From: CAZGLR01 sp964526635 | Lineage (GTDB): Bacteria > Zixibacteria > MSB-5A5 > GN15 > JAAZOE01 | DNA: 36,868 nucleotides | Direction of reading: 5' to 3' | NCBI GenBank assembly: GCA_964526635.1 | Contig: CAZGLR010000019.1 | Span: forward strand, 1-36,868 | Part shown: positions 15,832 to 25,027 of the stretch, in pieces | Layout: every line of letters begins with the position of its first letter | How positions within the stretch are numbered: the first letter of the stretch is position 1 | The notes under the pieces: generated by a model | Told to the model about the DNA's origin: nothing | Databases searched by the model: none | Seen by the model: the letters and a program-made list of their open reading frames with translations, nothing else | Translations under genes and position numbers: made by a program

Positions 15832-16824
15832 ATGACTCAACAGGCGAGCCGACAGATAACGATAATTCTTCCCGCCGATGCGGCCGGGGAGAGGCTCGAT
15901 AAATATCTGTCAACAGTGGCTGAACTGGATATCTCACGTTCCCGGCTGCAGCAGTTGATTGCCGATAATATGGTCCTGATCAGTGGCCGCCCGGTTGATA
16001 AAAAGTATAAAATTCGCGGCGGCGAAAATGTCATCATTACCATACCGCCACCGGACAGGCCGGATATCTCACCACAGGATATTCCACTTGAAATCGTTTA
16101 TGATGATCCGTATCTGGCGGTGGTCAACAAACCGGCCGGGCTGGTGACGCATCCGGCGCCGGGCAATTTAACGCATACGCTGGTTAATGCGCTGGTGTAT
16201 CATTTTAATCTTACCCCGAATACTCCCGATGATTTCCGTCCGGGAGTTATTCACCGTCTGGATAAACTGACATCCGGCGTGCTGATAGTCGCCAAGGATG
16301 AAAAAACCGGTAACCGGTTGCGGAATATGATGGCCGAGAGAAGAATTACGAAAAAGTATACAGGTGTTATCTGTGGCCGAATGCCCGATGATCAGGGAAC
16401 TATTTCACTGCCGGTCGGACGGTCACTCAAAGACCGCAAGAAAATGGCGGTGACCAACGTCAATGCCCGGGAAGCAATTACGCATTATATGGTTCTCGAG
16501 ACATATCGCCTGGCGCAACTGCTGGATATCACGCTGGAGACCGGACGGACCCATCAGATTCGGGTCCATCTGTCGCATCTCAATCGACCGGTTATGGGCG
16601 ACGGCGACTACGGCGGCCGCCTGAGATGGATACGCGGCATCGATCCCTCGCTGCGCACGGCAGCCCATTCGCTTCTGGAGTTGATTGATCGTCAGGCCCT
16701 GCATGCCCGTGAAGTGGCTTTTGATCATCCCGTTACCGGTAAATTTTTGGAAGTACGCAGCGAACTGCCGGATGATATGCTTGGGTTGATTACAACACTC
16801 CGAGAAAGATATGCCGCATCATGA
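15832..16824 (+). CDS. rluD: RluA/RluD-family 23S rRNA pseudouridine synthase
   Basis: The family converts uridine to pseudouridine in rRNA. The 331-codon frame (ATG at 15832, about 330 residues) has an N-terminal S4 RNA-binding domain (about 18-75, AGERLDKYLSTVAELDISRS), then the synthase domain with LAVVNKPAGLVTHPAP and the catalytic motif HRLDKLTSGV (catalytic aspartate D144). TGRTHQIRVHLSHLNRPVMG follows. S4 plus this motif fits RluD rather than RluC or RluA, but exact target sites cannot be read from sequence. ATG at 15832 is preferred over the GTG one codon earlier, with GAGG about eight bases upstream. It starts three bases after pdxJ ends. Its stop overlaps the convergent methyltransferase stop by six bases. 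Confidence 0.9.
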   Translation: MTQQASRQITIILPADAAGERLDKYLSTVAELDISRSRLQQLIADNMVLISGRPVDKKYKIRGGENVIITIPPPDRPDISPQDIPLEIVYDDPYLAVVNKPAGLVTHPAPGNLTHTLVNALVYHFNLTPNTPDDFRPGVIHRLDKLTSGVLIVAKDEKTGNRLRNMMAERRITKKYTGVICGRMPDDQGTISLPVGRSLKDRKKMAVTNVNAREAITHYMVLETYRLAQLLDITLETGRTHQIRVHLSHLNRPVMGDGDYGGRLRWIRGIDPSLRTAAHSLLELIDRQALHAREVAFDHPVTGKFLEVRSELPDDMLGLITTLRERYAAS

Positions 16825-17628
16825 TTTCTTCTGCAGAATCGGCACAAAACGCCAGCATTCCCTGTCATTGGTCAGGGGTAATTCGGTCGTCAGCGCGCCA
16901 TATTGATCGACGATTTCAAAGCGCCCCGATAATTCCACCAGAGCATAAAAGGTCATAATCGATAATCGCCGCAGACGGTCGGGGTAGCGATGGATATGTG
17001 TTCCCTCGGGTGTGGTGACAGCGAACTGGATCGTTACATTGTCGATTTCAGTCAGTGGATCGAACGTATCCGAATCGTCACCCCAGCTTGTCTCGACGCT
17101 GACATCGCCACGGCTCATCGACCAGCTGTTTTGCGTTGACGATGGTTCGTCGCCATAAAAGTCACGCGGATGGGCGGTAGAGATAATAAAAATGCCGCCG
17201 TCGGTGAGATGATCAGCCACACAATTCAAATTATCAACAATGTCGCGATTGGTGCGGAGATGGGCAAATGATGCCATCAGGATATAGATAAGATCATAGT
17301 TACGTCCGGTATCGAAATGACGCATATCGCTTTCGAAGATGGTGCCATCGAGTTCGGCTTTGTCGATCAATGATTGGGCATAAGTGACCATGGCCGGTTC
17401 CAGATCGAGACCGTGGGCAATGAGTTTCCGCCGCGCCATCTCCCGAACATGATAGGCCGGTCCGCAGGCCAGTTCCAGCGTCGATTTCGCATTGACGCCC
17501 CTGAAATGGCGGCATCGCTCGAGAAGAAAATCAACTTCCGATGGAATATCGCGAAAATCGAACGCGATATCATACAACTCAGGAATGCTGTACTGTCGGC
17601 CCGTTTCCTCAGGTTGCGATATACTCAT
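16819..17628 (-). CDS. class I SAM-dependent methyltransferase, substrate unknown
   Basis: The 269-residue protein has the Rossmann-type SAM-binding motif LELACGPAYHVREMARRK (51-68), an acidic residue ending the second strand (AHGLDLEP) and the motif IV-like region YDLIYILMASFAHL. After that, ISTAHPRDFY and a beta-rich C-terminal region resemble small-molecule methyltransferases of the Methyltransf_25/11 type. The substrate cannot be deduced. ATG at 17628 follows TGGAGG five bases upstream. It sits downstream of the M16 operon on the same strand, but the strong terminator at 17660-17689 separates them, so it needs its own promoter or readthrough. Confidence 0.8.
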   Translation of the reverse strand: MSISQPEETGRQYSIPELYDIAFDFRDIPSEVDFLLERCRHFRGVNAKSTLELACGPAYHVREMARRKLIAHGLDLEPAMVTYAQSLIDKAELDGTIFESDMRHFDTGRNYDLIYILMASFAHLRTNRDIVDNLNCVADHLTDGGIFIISTAHPRDFYGDEPSSTQNSWSMSRGDVSVETSWGDDSDTFDPLTEIDNVTIQFAVTTPEGTHIHRYPDRLRRLSIMTFYALVELSGRFEIVDQYGALTTELPLTNDRECWRFVPILQKKS

Positions 17629-17659
17629 CCCATCCTCCAGAATCCAATTGCAGGATAAT

Positions 17660-17689
17660 AAAAAAGCCCCGGCAATGCGGGGCTTTTTT
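17660..17689. terminator. bidirectional intrinsic terminator after the M16 operon
   Basis: A 12-bp palindrome (AAAAAAGCCCCG, six-base loop, CGGGGCTTTTTT). On the reverse strand it follows the M16 stop at 17710 by about 20 bases and ends in six T. Confidence 0.9.
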
Positions 17690-17709
17690 GTAAAATCTGT
17701 AAAATACGG

Positions 17710-19158
17710 TCAATCGACGACTGGTTCGGGGACATTAATTGTGCTGACCGGGCCGAAGGCATCGAGTGGCTGATCGAAATCCTTCTGTTTGCCGACGACC
17801 ATGATGGTCAGTTGCTCGGGTTTAAGATATTCCTGAGCAACCCGGAGGACATCATCGCGGGTGACGCTGCGGATATTCTCGATATAACTCTGCAGCAGAT
17901 CGCGCGGGCGGTCATTGAATTCCAGTTCCATCAGTCGCATGACGATTTCCGAAGCTGAGGTGAAATTGAAGATATAGCGATTGATGTAGCTGTCTTTGGC
18001 GCCCTGCAGTTCATCATCGGATACCATATCCTGCCGGATGCGCTCGATTTCGGCCATCATGAGATCGATCGCGCGATGCGTCGTTTCCGATTTGGTCTGG
18101 CAATAGGCCATAAACAAACCCGGGACTTCGGTTCCGGGGGAATACCGGCTTCCGACCGAATAGGCCAGACCCTCGTCGGAACGCACCTTACTGGTCATCC
18201 GGGAGGTAAATGATCCCCCGCCGAGAATGTAGTTCATCACCTGAACAGCATAGCGGTCGGGATTATCTTCGGTGATGCCCATGTGACCGATGAGGATATT
18301 CGATTGGTTGATATCCTTCTCGATCAGAAACACGCCCGGCTGCGGATCTGTCTGCACCTCCGGTACCTGTGGTGCCTGGTCGCCGCCGGCTTCCCAGTTC
18401 CCGAAGTGTTTTTCGATTAATGCAACTACCTGTTGTGGATCGAAATCTCCGGTGACAGCCAGCATCATCCGATCAGGCGTGAACCATTGCTCATGATACG
18501 CAACCAGATCCGGGCGCGTGATCGGCTTGACATATTCCCATTCGAGAATACGGCCACTGGGATGGTCGCCATAGAGTGTGTGATAAAAATATCGATAATT
18601 GATCGATCCCGGGGAATCGTTGCGCCGTTTGATACTGGTTTTGATCTGCTCTTTCTGCAGATCGATTTTATCTTCGGGGAAGGCCGGGTTACGCAGGACA
18701 TCGGCCATGATTTCGATCCCGAATTCGATGTCCTTGGACAATACCGACAGATTGGCGCCGCCCGATTCCTCACCAATCCAGGTTTCCACCGAGGCACCCA
18801 TGCTTTCCAGCAGAAAATTGAGCGAGTCGGCATCGATCATGGTCGTGCCGCCGCTGCGCATGATGGTGCCGACCATCGAGGGTATCTCCATCTGCTCCAT
18901 CGGCACATAGGCTGACCCGCAGCGAATCAGGGCCGAGATACGGAACAACGGCAGGCTGTGGTCTTCCATCATGTACAGAATCATGCCGTTTTCAAGTTCC
19001 TGGCGGATGACATCCTCACCGACTTCAGGCACTGACCAGGTCAGTTCCGGGTATTCGAAATTCTCTATGATCTCCGATCCCTTCGAAGTCTGGGCGGAGG
19101 CAATGCCGGCAATAATCAGGCACGCTGTCAAAACGAGAACAATGCGAAATAGTCTCAT
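17710..19158 (-). CDS. secreted M16-family protein lacking the zinc motif (non-catalytic subunit)
   Basis: This is a half-size M16 protein (482 residues) with a signal peptide ending ASAQ at about residue 23. At the position of the zinc motif HxxEH it reads IPSMVGTIM, with no histidine, so it should not cut peptides. The rest keeps the family features, including FPEDKIDLQKEQIKTSIKRR and the late LAYSVGSRYSPGTEVPGLF. In two-subunit M16B enzymes, an inactive subunit supplies the arginine/tyrosine substrate-binding pair (the R/Y pair here would be in the SVGSRY region). The partner would be the active subunit encoded just upstream. ATG at 19158 has GGAGG eight bases upstream, lying inside the end of the neighbour. 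Only two bases separate the two genes, and the terminator at 17660 follows. Confidence 0.88.
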   Translation of the reverse strand: MRLFRIVLVLTACLIIAGIASAQTSKGSEIIENFEYPELTWSVPEVGEDVIRQELENGMILYMMEDHSLPLFRISALIRCGSAYVPMEQMEIPSMVGTIMRSGGTTMIDADSLNFLLESMGASVETWIGEESGGANLSVLSKDIEFGIEIMADVLRNPAFPEDKIDLQKEQIKTSIKRRNDSPGSINYRYFYHTLYGDHPSGRILEWEYVKPITRPDLVAYHEQWFTPDRMMLAVTGDFDPQQVVALIEKHFGNWEAGGDQAPQVPEVQTDPQPGVFLIEKDINQSNILIGHMGITEDNPDRYAVQVMNYILGGGSFTSRMTSKVRSDEGLAYSVGSRYSPGTEVPGLFMAYCQTKSETTHRAIDLMMAEIERIRQDMVSDDELQGAKDSYINRYIFNFTSASEIVMRLMELEFNDRPRDLLQSYIENIRSVTRDDVLRVAQEYLKPEQLTIMVVGKQKDFDQPLDAFGPVSTINVPEPVVD

Positions 19159-19160
19159 GA

Positions 19161-20696
19161 TTAATTCCTCCCCCACATATCGTCATCATCCGGTGCGGCA
19201 GCATTTTCCTCTTCCGTTGGTTTCACCAGGGTGACAATGGTCCGATTGGATTTGGTGAGGTATTCGTTGGCCACCCGCATGATATCTTCGGGAGTGACCG
19301 CTTTATATTCTTCGCGGTAATCGATCAGGTAATGCCAGTCTCCGGTCATCGCCTCCATGTTGCCGATGCGACGAGCCAGCCCCATATTGGACGCCAGCGA
19401 ACGAATGAAATCGGCATCGGCCTGGGTTCGCACTTTGTCGATTTCCCAGCTTTCCACCGGAGTTGTTTTCAAATTTTCGATCACCAGTAATACCGAATCT
19501 ACTGCCGCGTCGGCAGAATAGTCGCCCATCGGAGTCACACTGCAGGTGAAAAGATCGGGATACCGCGAGGATGAAATGTATCCGCCGGCCCGGGCGATCT
19601 TCTTCTCGGTGATTTCTGTATACAAGCGGCTGGTCCGGCCACGTGACAGGATATCCGAAAGCACATCGAGTGCGGCAATATCCGGATGGCCCATCTGCGG
19701 CATATGCCAGGCGATGATAGCCGTCGGATTGGCGTCGAATTCAACTTCAACGCGCCGTTCGCCCATCTGCTGCTGATTATCGGTAAAGACCGCCTCGGGA
19801 GTTTCCCGGGCGGGAATAGCGCCAAAATATTTTTCACACAGCGCGAAGACGTCCTCGGCCTTGACATCGCCGACAATCGCCGCGACGGCATTGGAGGGAT
19901 GATAGTAGGTGTGGAAATAGTCGGCCATATCTGCCAGCGAGTAGTTTTCTATATCCGAAGCCCAGCCGATAGCGCCCCAGCGATATGGCGAGGCCCAGTG
20001 CGCGGAGGCATTGAGGGCTTCGTACAGACGGCCCCAGGGCTGTGTTTCGGTGCGCATGCGACGTTCCTCGCGGACGACATCACGTTCGGAATAAAATTCT
20101 CTGAATACGAGATTTTCCATCCGGTCGGCTTCCAGAAAGGCCCAGAGTTCCAGGCGATTAGCCGGCAGCGAGACATAATACTGGGTGCCATCGCTTCCGG
20201 TGGATGCATTCAGTCCGGTGCCGCCATGTCGCAGATAGGTTTCCCATAGTTCGTCTTTGATGATATAAGTGGCCTGCTCGGCCTGAACTTCGGCAATCTG
20301 CTCTCGCAGTTCGGTAACCCGATCTTCGCTGCCGCCGGCCAGTGGACTGCGCAGCTTGCCTTTTTCTTCCCGCAACAGGGCCGCCAGCGAATCGATTTTG
20401 TCCATCAGTGGTTTTTCGGCTTCATAATCAGTTGTGCCGATTATTTTACTTCCCTTGAACAGCATATGCTCAAGAAAATGTGAAATACCGGTCATGCCGG
20501 TCACTTCATCCACCGCGCCAACCTTGAAGCGCAGATAAGTTGATACCACCGGGGCAATAGGCTTTTCGACGACCAGGATAGTCATGCCGTTGGAGAGCGT
20601 TTGCTCCTTCACGTCAAGCTGTATCTCGTCGCTGGCCCACAACCCGGCGGCCAGGATCACACAGAGTATAAAGATGATTCCTGAAAATCTCTTCAC
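19161..20696 (-). CDS. secreted catalytic M16 zinc peptidase with helical insert
   Basis: The 511-residue protein has a signal peptide (about 1-22, ending LWAS) and the zinc motif HFLEH (H73, E76, H77). The third ligand lies in ERDVVREERRM, about 130 residues further, whereas the usual distance is around 76. The extra ~55 residues (KIDSLAALLREEKGKLRS and on to VTELREQIAEVQAEQ) are charged and helical, probably a coiled-coil hairpin. I remember a subset of bacterial M16 proteins with such an insert. It presumably forms a heterodimer with the inactive subunit encoded two bases downstream. GTG at 20696 is preferred because GGAGG lies five bases upstream. The longer frame from 20708 starts inside that motif region. 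Confidence 0.9.
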   Translation of the reverse strand: MKRFSGIIFILCVILAAGLWASDEIQLDVKEQTLSNGMTILVVEKPIAPVVSTYLRFKVGAVDEVTGMTGISHFLEHMLFKGSKIIGTTDYEAEKPLMDKIDSLAALLREEKGKLRSPLAGGSEDRVTELREQIAEVQAEQATYIIKDELWETYLRHGGTGLNASTGSDGTQYYVSLPANRLELWAFLEADRMENLVFREFYSERDVVREERRMRTETQPWGRLYEALNASAHWASPYRWGAIGWASDIENYSLADMADYFHTYYHPSNAVAAIVGDVKAEDVFALCEKYFGAIPARETPEAVFTDNQQQMGERRVEVEFDANPTAIIAWHMPQMGHPDIAALDVLSDILSRGRTSRLYTEITEKKIARAGGYISSSRYPDLFTCSVTPMGDYSADAAVDSVLLVIENLKTTPVESWEIDKVRTQADADFIRSLASNMGLARRIGNMEAMTGDWHYLIDYREEYKAVTPEDIMRVANEYLTKSNRTIVTLVKPTEEENAAAPDDDDMWGRN

Positions 20697-20834
20697 GACA
20701 TCCTCCACAGTTAAATAACATATAATAATACGGTATTTTGGACGGACAGGGAACAGCTTTTGCTGAAAAATCTTATTCCACCGGCAATTGTTCTCAATGG
20801 TACTACTTGACTTTGGGGCGGGGAAATCTATCTT

Positions 20835-21884
20835 GTGGCCATTATGGACAAACCGGATAAATTGGATTACGCCGCAGCCGGGGTGGACCTCAAAGCAGCG
20901 GACGAGGCCCTCGACAAAATCAAAGTCATGGCCAAGGGGACGTTCACCAAAAATGTCCTCTCGGATATCGGATCGTTTGGCGGATTGTTTCGTGTGCCCA
21001 TCGAGCAGTATGAAGAACCGGTCCTGGCGTCATCGACCGACAGTGTCGGCACCAAGCTGAAACTGGCCTTCATGTCCGGTGTGCATACCACGATCGGACA
21101 GGATATAGTCAATCATTGTGTAAACGATATACTCGTCCAGGGTGCCCGGCCGCTGTATTTTCTCGATTATATTGGAATTGGCAAACTGCATCCCGGCGTT
21201 GTCGCCGATATTGTCTCAGGTATTGCCACTGCCTGTAAGGAAAACGATACCGCCCTGTTAGGCGGCGAGATGGCCGAATTGCCGGGATTCTACAACGTCG
21301 GTGAATACGATCTGGTCGGGACGATTGTCGGGATTGTCGATCGCAAGAGGATTATCGATGGTTCCTCGATTGCCGATGGCGATATTGTCCTCGGGTTGCC
21401 GTCGACCGGTCTGCATACTAATGGCTATTCGCTGGCGCGAAAGATTTGTTTCGAAATTGCCGGACTTAAGGTCGGCCAGCAGGTTGATCTGTTTAACAAC
21501 AAAGTCGACCGGGAGTTGCTCACGGTTCACAAGAGTTATCTCAAGCCAATCATCTCGCTCATGAACGAACTGCGGCCCAGCGGGATGGCCCACATAACCG
21601 GCGGCGGTATTGTCGGCAATCTCATTCGGATTATCCCCCAAAACCTCCGCGCTATCATAGACACCTCACGTTGGCCCACATTGCCGATTTTCGAGTTTTT
21701 GCAACAAACCGGCGAAGTCTCCGATACCGACATGTACGACGCCTTCAATATGGGAATCGGCTATATCATTGTGGTCAGGCCGTTTGATGTCGAGGCCGCC
21801 GAGACCTCGCTGAAAAAATCTAAGCAGAATGTGTATCGTATCGGCGCCATTGAAAAGGGAAGCCGTGCGGTTATTCTCACGTAG
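20835..21884 (+). CDS. purM: phosphoribosylformylglycinamidine cyclo-ligase (AIR synthetase)
   Basis: PurM closes the imidazole ring in purine synthesis: FGAM plus ATP gives AIR. The 349-residue protein begins LDYAAAGVDLKAADEALDKI and includes the family stretches GGLFRVPIEQYEEPVLASST and DSVGTKLKLA, VNHCVNDILVQGARPLYFLDY, LLGGEMAELPGFY and ITGGGIVGNL. Length is normal. The start is either GTG at 20835 (GGGG about 11 bases upstream) or ATG at 20844; I kept GTG. No other purine gene is nearby. It opens the long forward-strand run that ends with the glycosyltransferases. Confidence 0.95.
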   Translation: MAIMDKPDKLDYAAAGVDLKAADEALDKIKVMAKGTFTKNVLSDIGSFGGLFRVPIEQYEEPVLASSTDSVGTKLKLAFMSGVHTTIGQDIVNHCVNDILVQGARPLYFLDYIGIGKLHPGVVADIVSGIATACKENDTALLGGEMAELPGFYNVGEYDLVGTIVGIVDRKRIIDGSSIADGDIVLGLPSTGLHTNGYSLARKICFEIAGLKVGQQVDLFNNKVDRELLTVHKSYLKPIISLMNELRPSGMAHITGGGIVGNLIRIIPQNLRAIIDTSRWPTLPIFEFLQQTGEVSDTDMYDAFNMGIGYIIVVRPFDVEAAETSLKKSKQNVYRIGAIEKGSRAVILT

Positions 21885-21934
21885 CGTGCGGATTTTGTTC
21901 TCAATCCTGCCGCCTGAAAGCGTATAAGCTAATT

Positions 21935-23464
21935 ATGATATTACTGTGTATTATGGACGGTTTCGGCCTACGGGATGAGGTCGAAGACAATGCGGTCAAA
22001 GCCGCCCGAACGCCCAATTTCGAGGCGCTCTGGAATAAATATCCGCATACGAAAATTGATGCCTCCGGACGACCGGTCGGGTTGCCCGACGGCCAGATGG
22101 GTAATTCCGAGGTCGGCCATCTGAATCTTGGCGCCGGACGGATTGTCTACCAGGAGATCAGCCGTATCGATAAGGCAATCGAAGATGGTGACTTCTTTAC
22201 CAATGCCACCCTGAAATCATCGATGGAAAAAGCTATCATCGCTGGCAAGGCGATCCATCTGCTGGGGCTGGTTTCCGACGGCTGCGTACATAGTTCTATG
22301 GTGCATCTCGAGGCATTGATAAAAATGGCCGCCGATCTCGAGGCGCCGAAAGTGTTTCTCCATGCTTTCCTCGACGGGCGCGATACATCCCCAACTTCCG
22401 GGGCCGGCTATATGCAGCAGGTGCTGGAAATGTTCGAGCGTCATGGCGTCGGCCAGGTGGCCACCCTCATGGGCCGTTACTGGGGGATGGATCGCGATAA
22501 ACGCTGGGATCGGACCGAACGCGCATATCGCGCCATCGTCTATGGCGATGGTAGCGAAGCAGCCGATCCGGTGAGTGCCATCAAGGATTCCTATACCAAA
22601 AAAGTCACCGATGAATTTATCGAACCGGTTGTGTTCAATGCCAATGGTGACGGCCAGTTGAAAAATGGTGACCTGGCGTTGTTTTTTAATTTCCGCGCCG
22701 ATCGTGTCCGTCAGCTAAACCATATTCTCGAAGGCAATCAGCCGCTGACGACGATTGAGGATCGCCACGCCCCTGAGGGGCTCAAAGTCAACCTGGTTAA
22801 CATGACCCAGTATGACGAGAAACTGAAAACACCTAAAATTGCTTTTCCGCCTATGCGCATGGACAATATCTTCGGCCAGGTCATCTCAAAGGCAGGCCTG
22901 AAACAACTTCGCATTGCCGAAACCGAAAAGTATGCGCATGTGACTTATTTCTTTAACGGTGGCGATGAGACGCCATTTGAGGGTGAAGACCGTATGCTCG
23001 TGCCGTCACCCAAAGTCGCAACCTATGATCTTCAGCCGGAGATGTCGGCGCCTGAGGTTACCGACAAAGTCGTTAAAGCCATCGAGAGCAACAAATACGA
23101 CGTCATCATTCTGAATTTTGCCAACTGCGATATGGTCGGCCATACCGGAATCTGGGATGCCGCCATCAAGGCGGTCGAGACAGTCGATAGTTGTGTCGGC
23201 CGGGTGATGGATGCGGTTATTTCGGTATCCGGCATCGCGATACTGACTGCCGACCACGGCAATGTCGATTTGATGAAGGACTATTCCAATGGCGGGCCGC
23301 ACACGGCGCATACAACCAACAAGGTGCCGTGTATCCTGATCAATGCGCCCGCGACGGCAAAATTGAAAGATGGCGGCAAACTGGCCGATATTGCCCCGAC
23401 CATGCTGGAGTTGTTAAAACTTGAAAAACCAATTGAAATGAACGGCGAGTCACTGTTACTTTGA
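21935..23464 (+). CDS. gpmI: 2,3-bisphosphoglycerate-independent phosphoglycerate mutase
   Basis: The enzyme interconverts 3- and 2-phosphoglycerate in glycolysis, using two manganese ions and a serine phospho-intermediate. The 509-residue protein has the metal-binding aspartate in CIMDGFG (D8) and the catalytic serine in GQMGNSEVGHLNLGAGR (S58). VFLHAFLDGRDT, GRYWGMDRDKRWDR, FFNFRADRVRQL, TYFFNGG and TADHGNVDLM are all present. Length matches the family. ATG at 21935 lacks a clear ribosome binding site (AAGC only). It is 50 bases after purM and three bases before lnt. Confidence 0.96.
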   Translation: MILLCIMDGFGLRDEVEDNAVKAARTPNFEALWNKYPHTKIDASGRPVGLPDGQMGNSEVGHLNLGAGRIVYQEISRIDKAIEDGDFFTNATLKSSMEKAIIAGKAIHLLGLVSDGCVHSSMVHLEALIKMAADLEAPKVFLHAFLDGRDTSPTSGAGYMQQVLEMFERHGVGQVATLMGRYWGMDRDKRWDRTERAYRAIVYGDGSEAADPVSAIKDSYTKKVTDEFIEPVVFNANGDGQLKNGDLALFFNFRADRVRQLNHILEGNQPLTTIEDRHAPEGLKVNLVNMTQYDEKLKTPKIAFPPMRMDNIFGQVISKAGLKQLRIAETEKYAHVTYFFNGGDETPFEGEDRMLVPSPKVATYDLQPEMSAPEVTDKVVKAIESNKYDVIILNFANCDMVGHTGIWDAAIKAVETVDSCVGRVMDAVISVSGIAILTADHGNVDLMKDYSNGGPHTAHTTNKVPCILINAPATAKLKDGGKLADIAPTMLELLKLEKPIEMNGESLLL

Positions 23465-23467
23465 CGG

Positions 23468-25027
23468 GTGCCACAGCAACTGCGACATATGCTCGACAGT
23501 TTTCTCTCGGAATCACCGACTGTCAAACAGGAATATTCCCGCCTGATTGTTTCCGGCATTCTGCTGGCTTTGGCGTGGCCGCCGCTGCCGTTGGGATTTC
23601 TCAGTTACATCGCGCTGATTCTGCCGTTTGACATTATCAGCGGAAAAAAATTCGGAGCCGCTTTTCGGAGCGGCTATCTTTTTGCATTCACGTATCATCT
23701 GTTCTCACTCTACTGGATCGGGACGGTCACTATTCCCGGTATGGTCGCCGCGGTGGCGATTATTTCAATTTACAGCGCTTTCATGCTGGCGCTGTTTGCA
23801 GGAGCGTATCGCCTGCACAAGCTTCTCGCCCTGGTGATACTGCCATTTCTCTGGATTGGTGTGGAATACTTCCGCACGTTGGGCGAAATCGCGTTTCCGT
23901 GGTCGAATCTATCCTACACCCAATGGGCCTATAAGCCATTTATCCAGATATGCGAATTCACCGGCGATTCCGGGATTTCATTTATTATTGTGTGTGTGAA
24001 TATTCTTCTCTGGCGGGCGCTGCGCAGCAGCTATCGCACTCGGTCGGCCATGCTGGCATTTATCGCCGGATTGCTGGTTGTCATCCCGACTATATATGGT
24101 GTCTATCGCCTGACGTCGATGCCCGAAGAGTCCGATGAGCATATGGTACGCATTGCCCTGCTGCAGGGGAACATCCCGCTGGATATCAAATGGAATCCTG
24201 AAGATCCCGCGTATAATGCGATCATTTATGATTCTCTGGCTGATGTGGCCGGCCCCGCGGATCTGATTGTCTGGCCGGAAACGGCCATGCCGGTGTATTT
24301 GCTGTCCGACCCCTATTTGCGCAGTCTGGTGGCTTCATCGGCCCGGACGCATTCGACCCCCCTGCTGGTCGGCATGCTTGATTATATCCGCCCGTCACCG
24401 AATGAATTGTACTACTACAATGCCGCCACTCAGTTCGACGCCGACGGCGCCTGGCGCAGAGCTTATCACAAAAACAAACTGGTGCCGTTTGCCGAAACAG
24501 TTCCTTATGGCAACTACATCCCCTGGCTGGCGAATCTCTCGATGGGCTGGTCCGACTTTGAACACGGCGCCGAACTGGTCGTGTATGAGAATCATTTCGG
24601 TGACTATGGCACCCTCATCTGTTATGAGGTCATCTTCCCCGAAGTGGTCAACCGGTATGTCCGTCAGGGCGCCGAGTTCTTCGTCAATATCACCAATGAT
24701 ACCTGGTATGGCTGGACTTCCGGTGCCTACCAGCACGGCATCATGGCGGTCTTTCGGGCGATCGAGAATCGCGTGTACCTTGTCCGTGCGGCCAACAGTG
24801 GTTTCTCGTACCTGGTGGATCGTTATGGACGTATCTATAATAAAACCCGTTTATTCGAACAGGCGGTCGCGGTCGGCGATCTCTATGCTTCGGTGACTCC
24901 GACAGTCTTTAATCGCACCGGGCCGCTCCTGGGCCGCATCGGCTTGCTTGTTCTGGGTCTTGTCACTATCTTTCTGGGATGTCAATGGATTGCCGGCAAA
25001 ATAAGAAACCGTCATACTTCAGCCTGA
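23468..25027 (+). CDS. lnt: apolipoprotein N-acyltransferase
   Basis: Lnt adds the third acyl chain to the N-terminal cysteine of outer-membrane lipoproteins, acting on the periplasmic face of the inner membrane. The 519-residue protein has about six N-terminal membrane segments (25-210), a carbon-nitrogen hydrolase domain (225-490) and a final membrane segment (about 490-508). The nitrilase-type catalytic triad is visible: E271 in VWPETAMPVY, K337 in HKNKLVPFAE and C385 in LICYEVIFPE. Its presence suggests a Gram-negative envelope with triacylated lipoproteins. The start is uncertain: GTG at 23468 or ATG at 23489, neither with a good ribosome binding site. The 3' end overlaps the propeller gene by more than 40 bases. 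Confidence 0.94.
   Translation: MPQQLRHMLDSFLSESPTVKQEYSRLIVSGILLALAWPPLPLGFLSYIALILPFDIISGKKFGAAFRSGYLFAFTYHLFSLYWIGTVTIPGMVAAVAIISIYSAFMLALFAGAYRLHKLLALVILPFLWIGVEYFRTLGEIAFPWSNLSYTQWAYKPFIQICEFTGDSGISFIIVCVNILLWRALRSSYRTRSAMLAFIAGLLVVIPTIYGVYRLTSMPEESDEHMVRIALLQGNIPLDIKWNPEDPAYNAIIYDSLADVAGPADLIVWPETAMPVYLLSDPYLRSLVASSARTHSTPLLVGMLDYIRPSPNELYYYNAATQFDADGAWRRAYHKNKLVPFAETVPYGNYIPWLANLSMGWSDFEHGAELVVYENHFGDYGTLICYEVIFPEVVNRYVRQGAEFFVNITNDTWYGWTSGAYQHGIMAVFRAIENRVYLVRAANSGFSYLVDRYGRIYNKTRLFEQAVAVGDLYASVTPTVFNRTGPLLGRIGLLVLGLVTIFLGCQWIAGKIRNRHTSA

Noticed and set aside
24267..24896. 209-codon forward frame inside lnt
   Set aside because: It is out of frame with the Lnt catalytic triad and rich in R, S and P, typical of a shifted frame.
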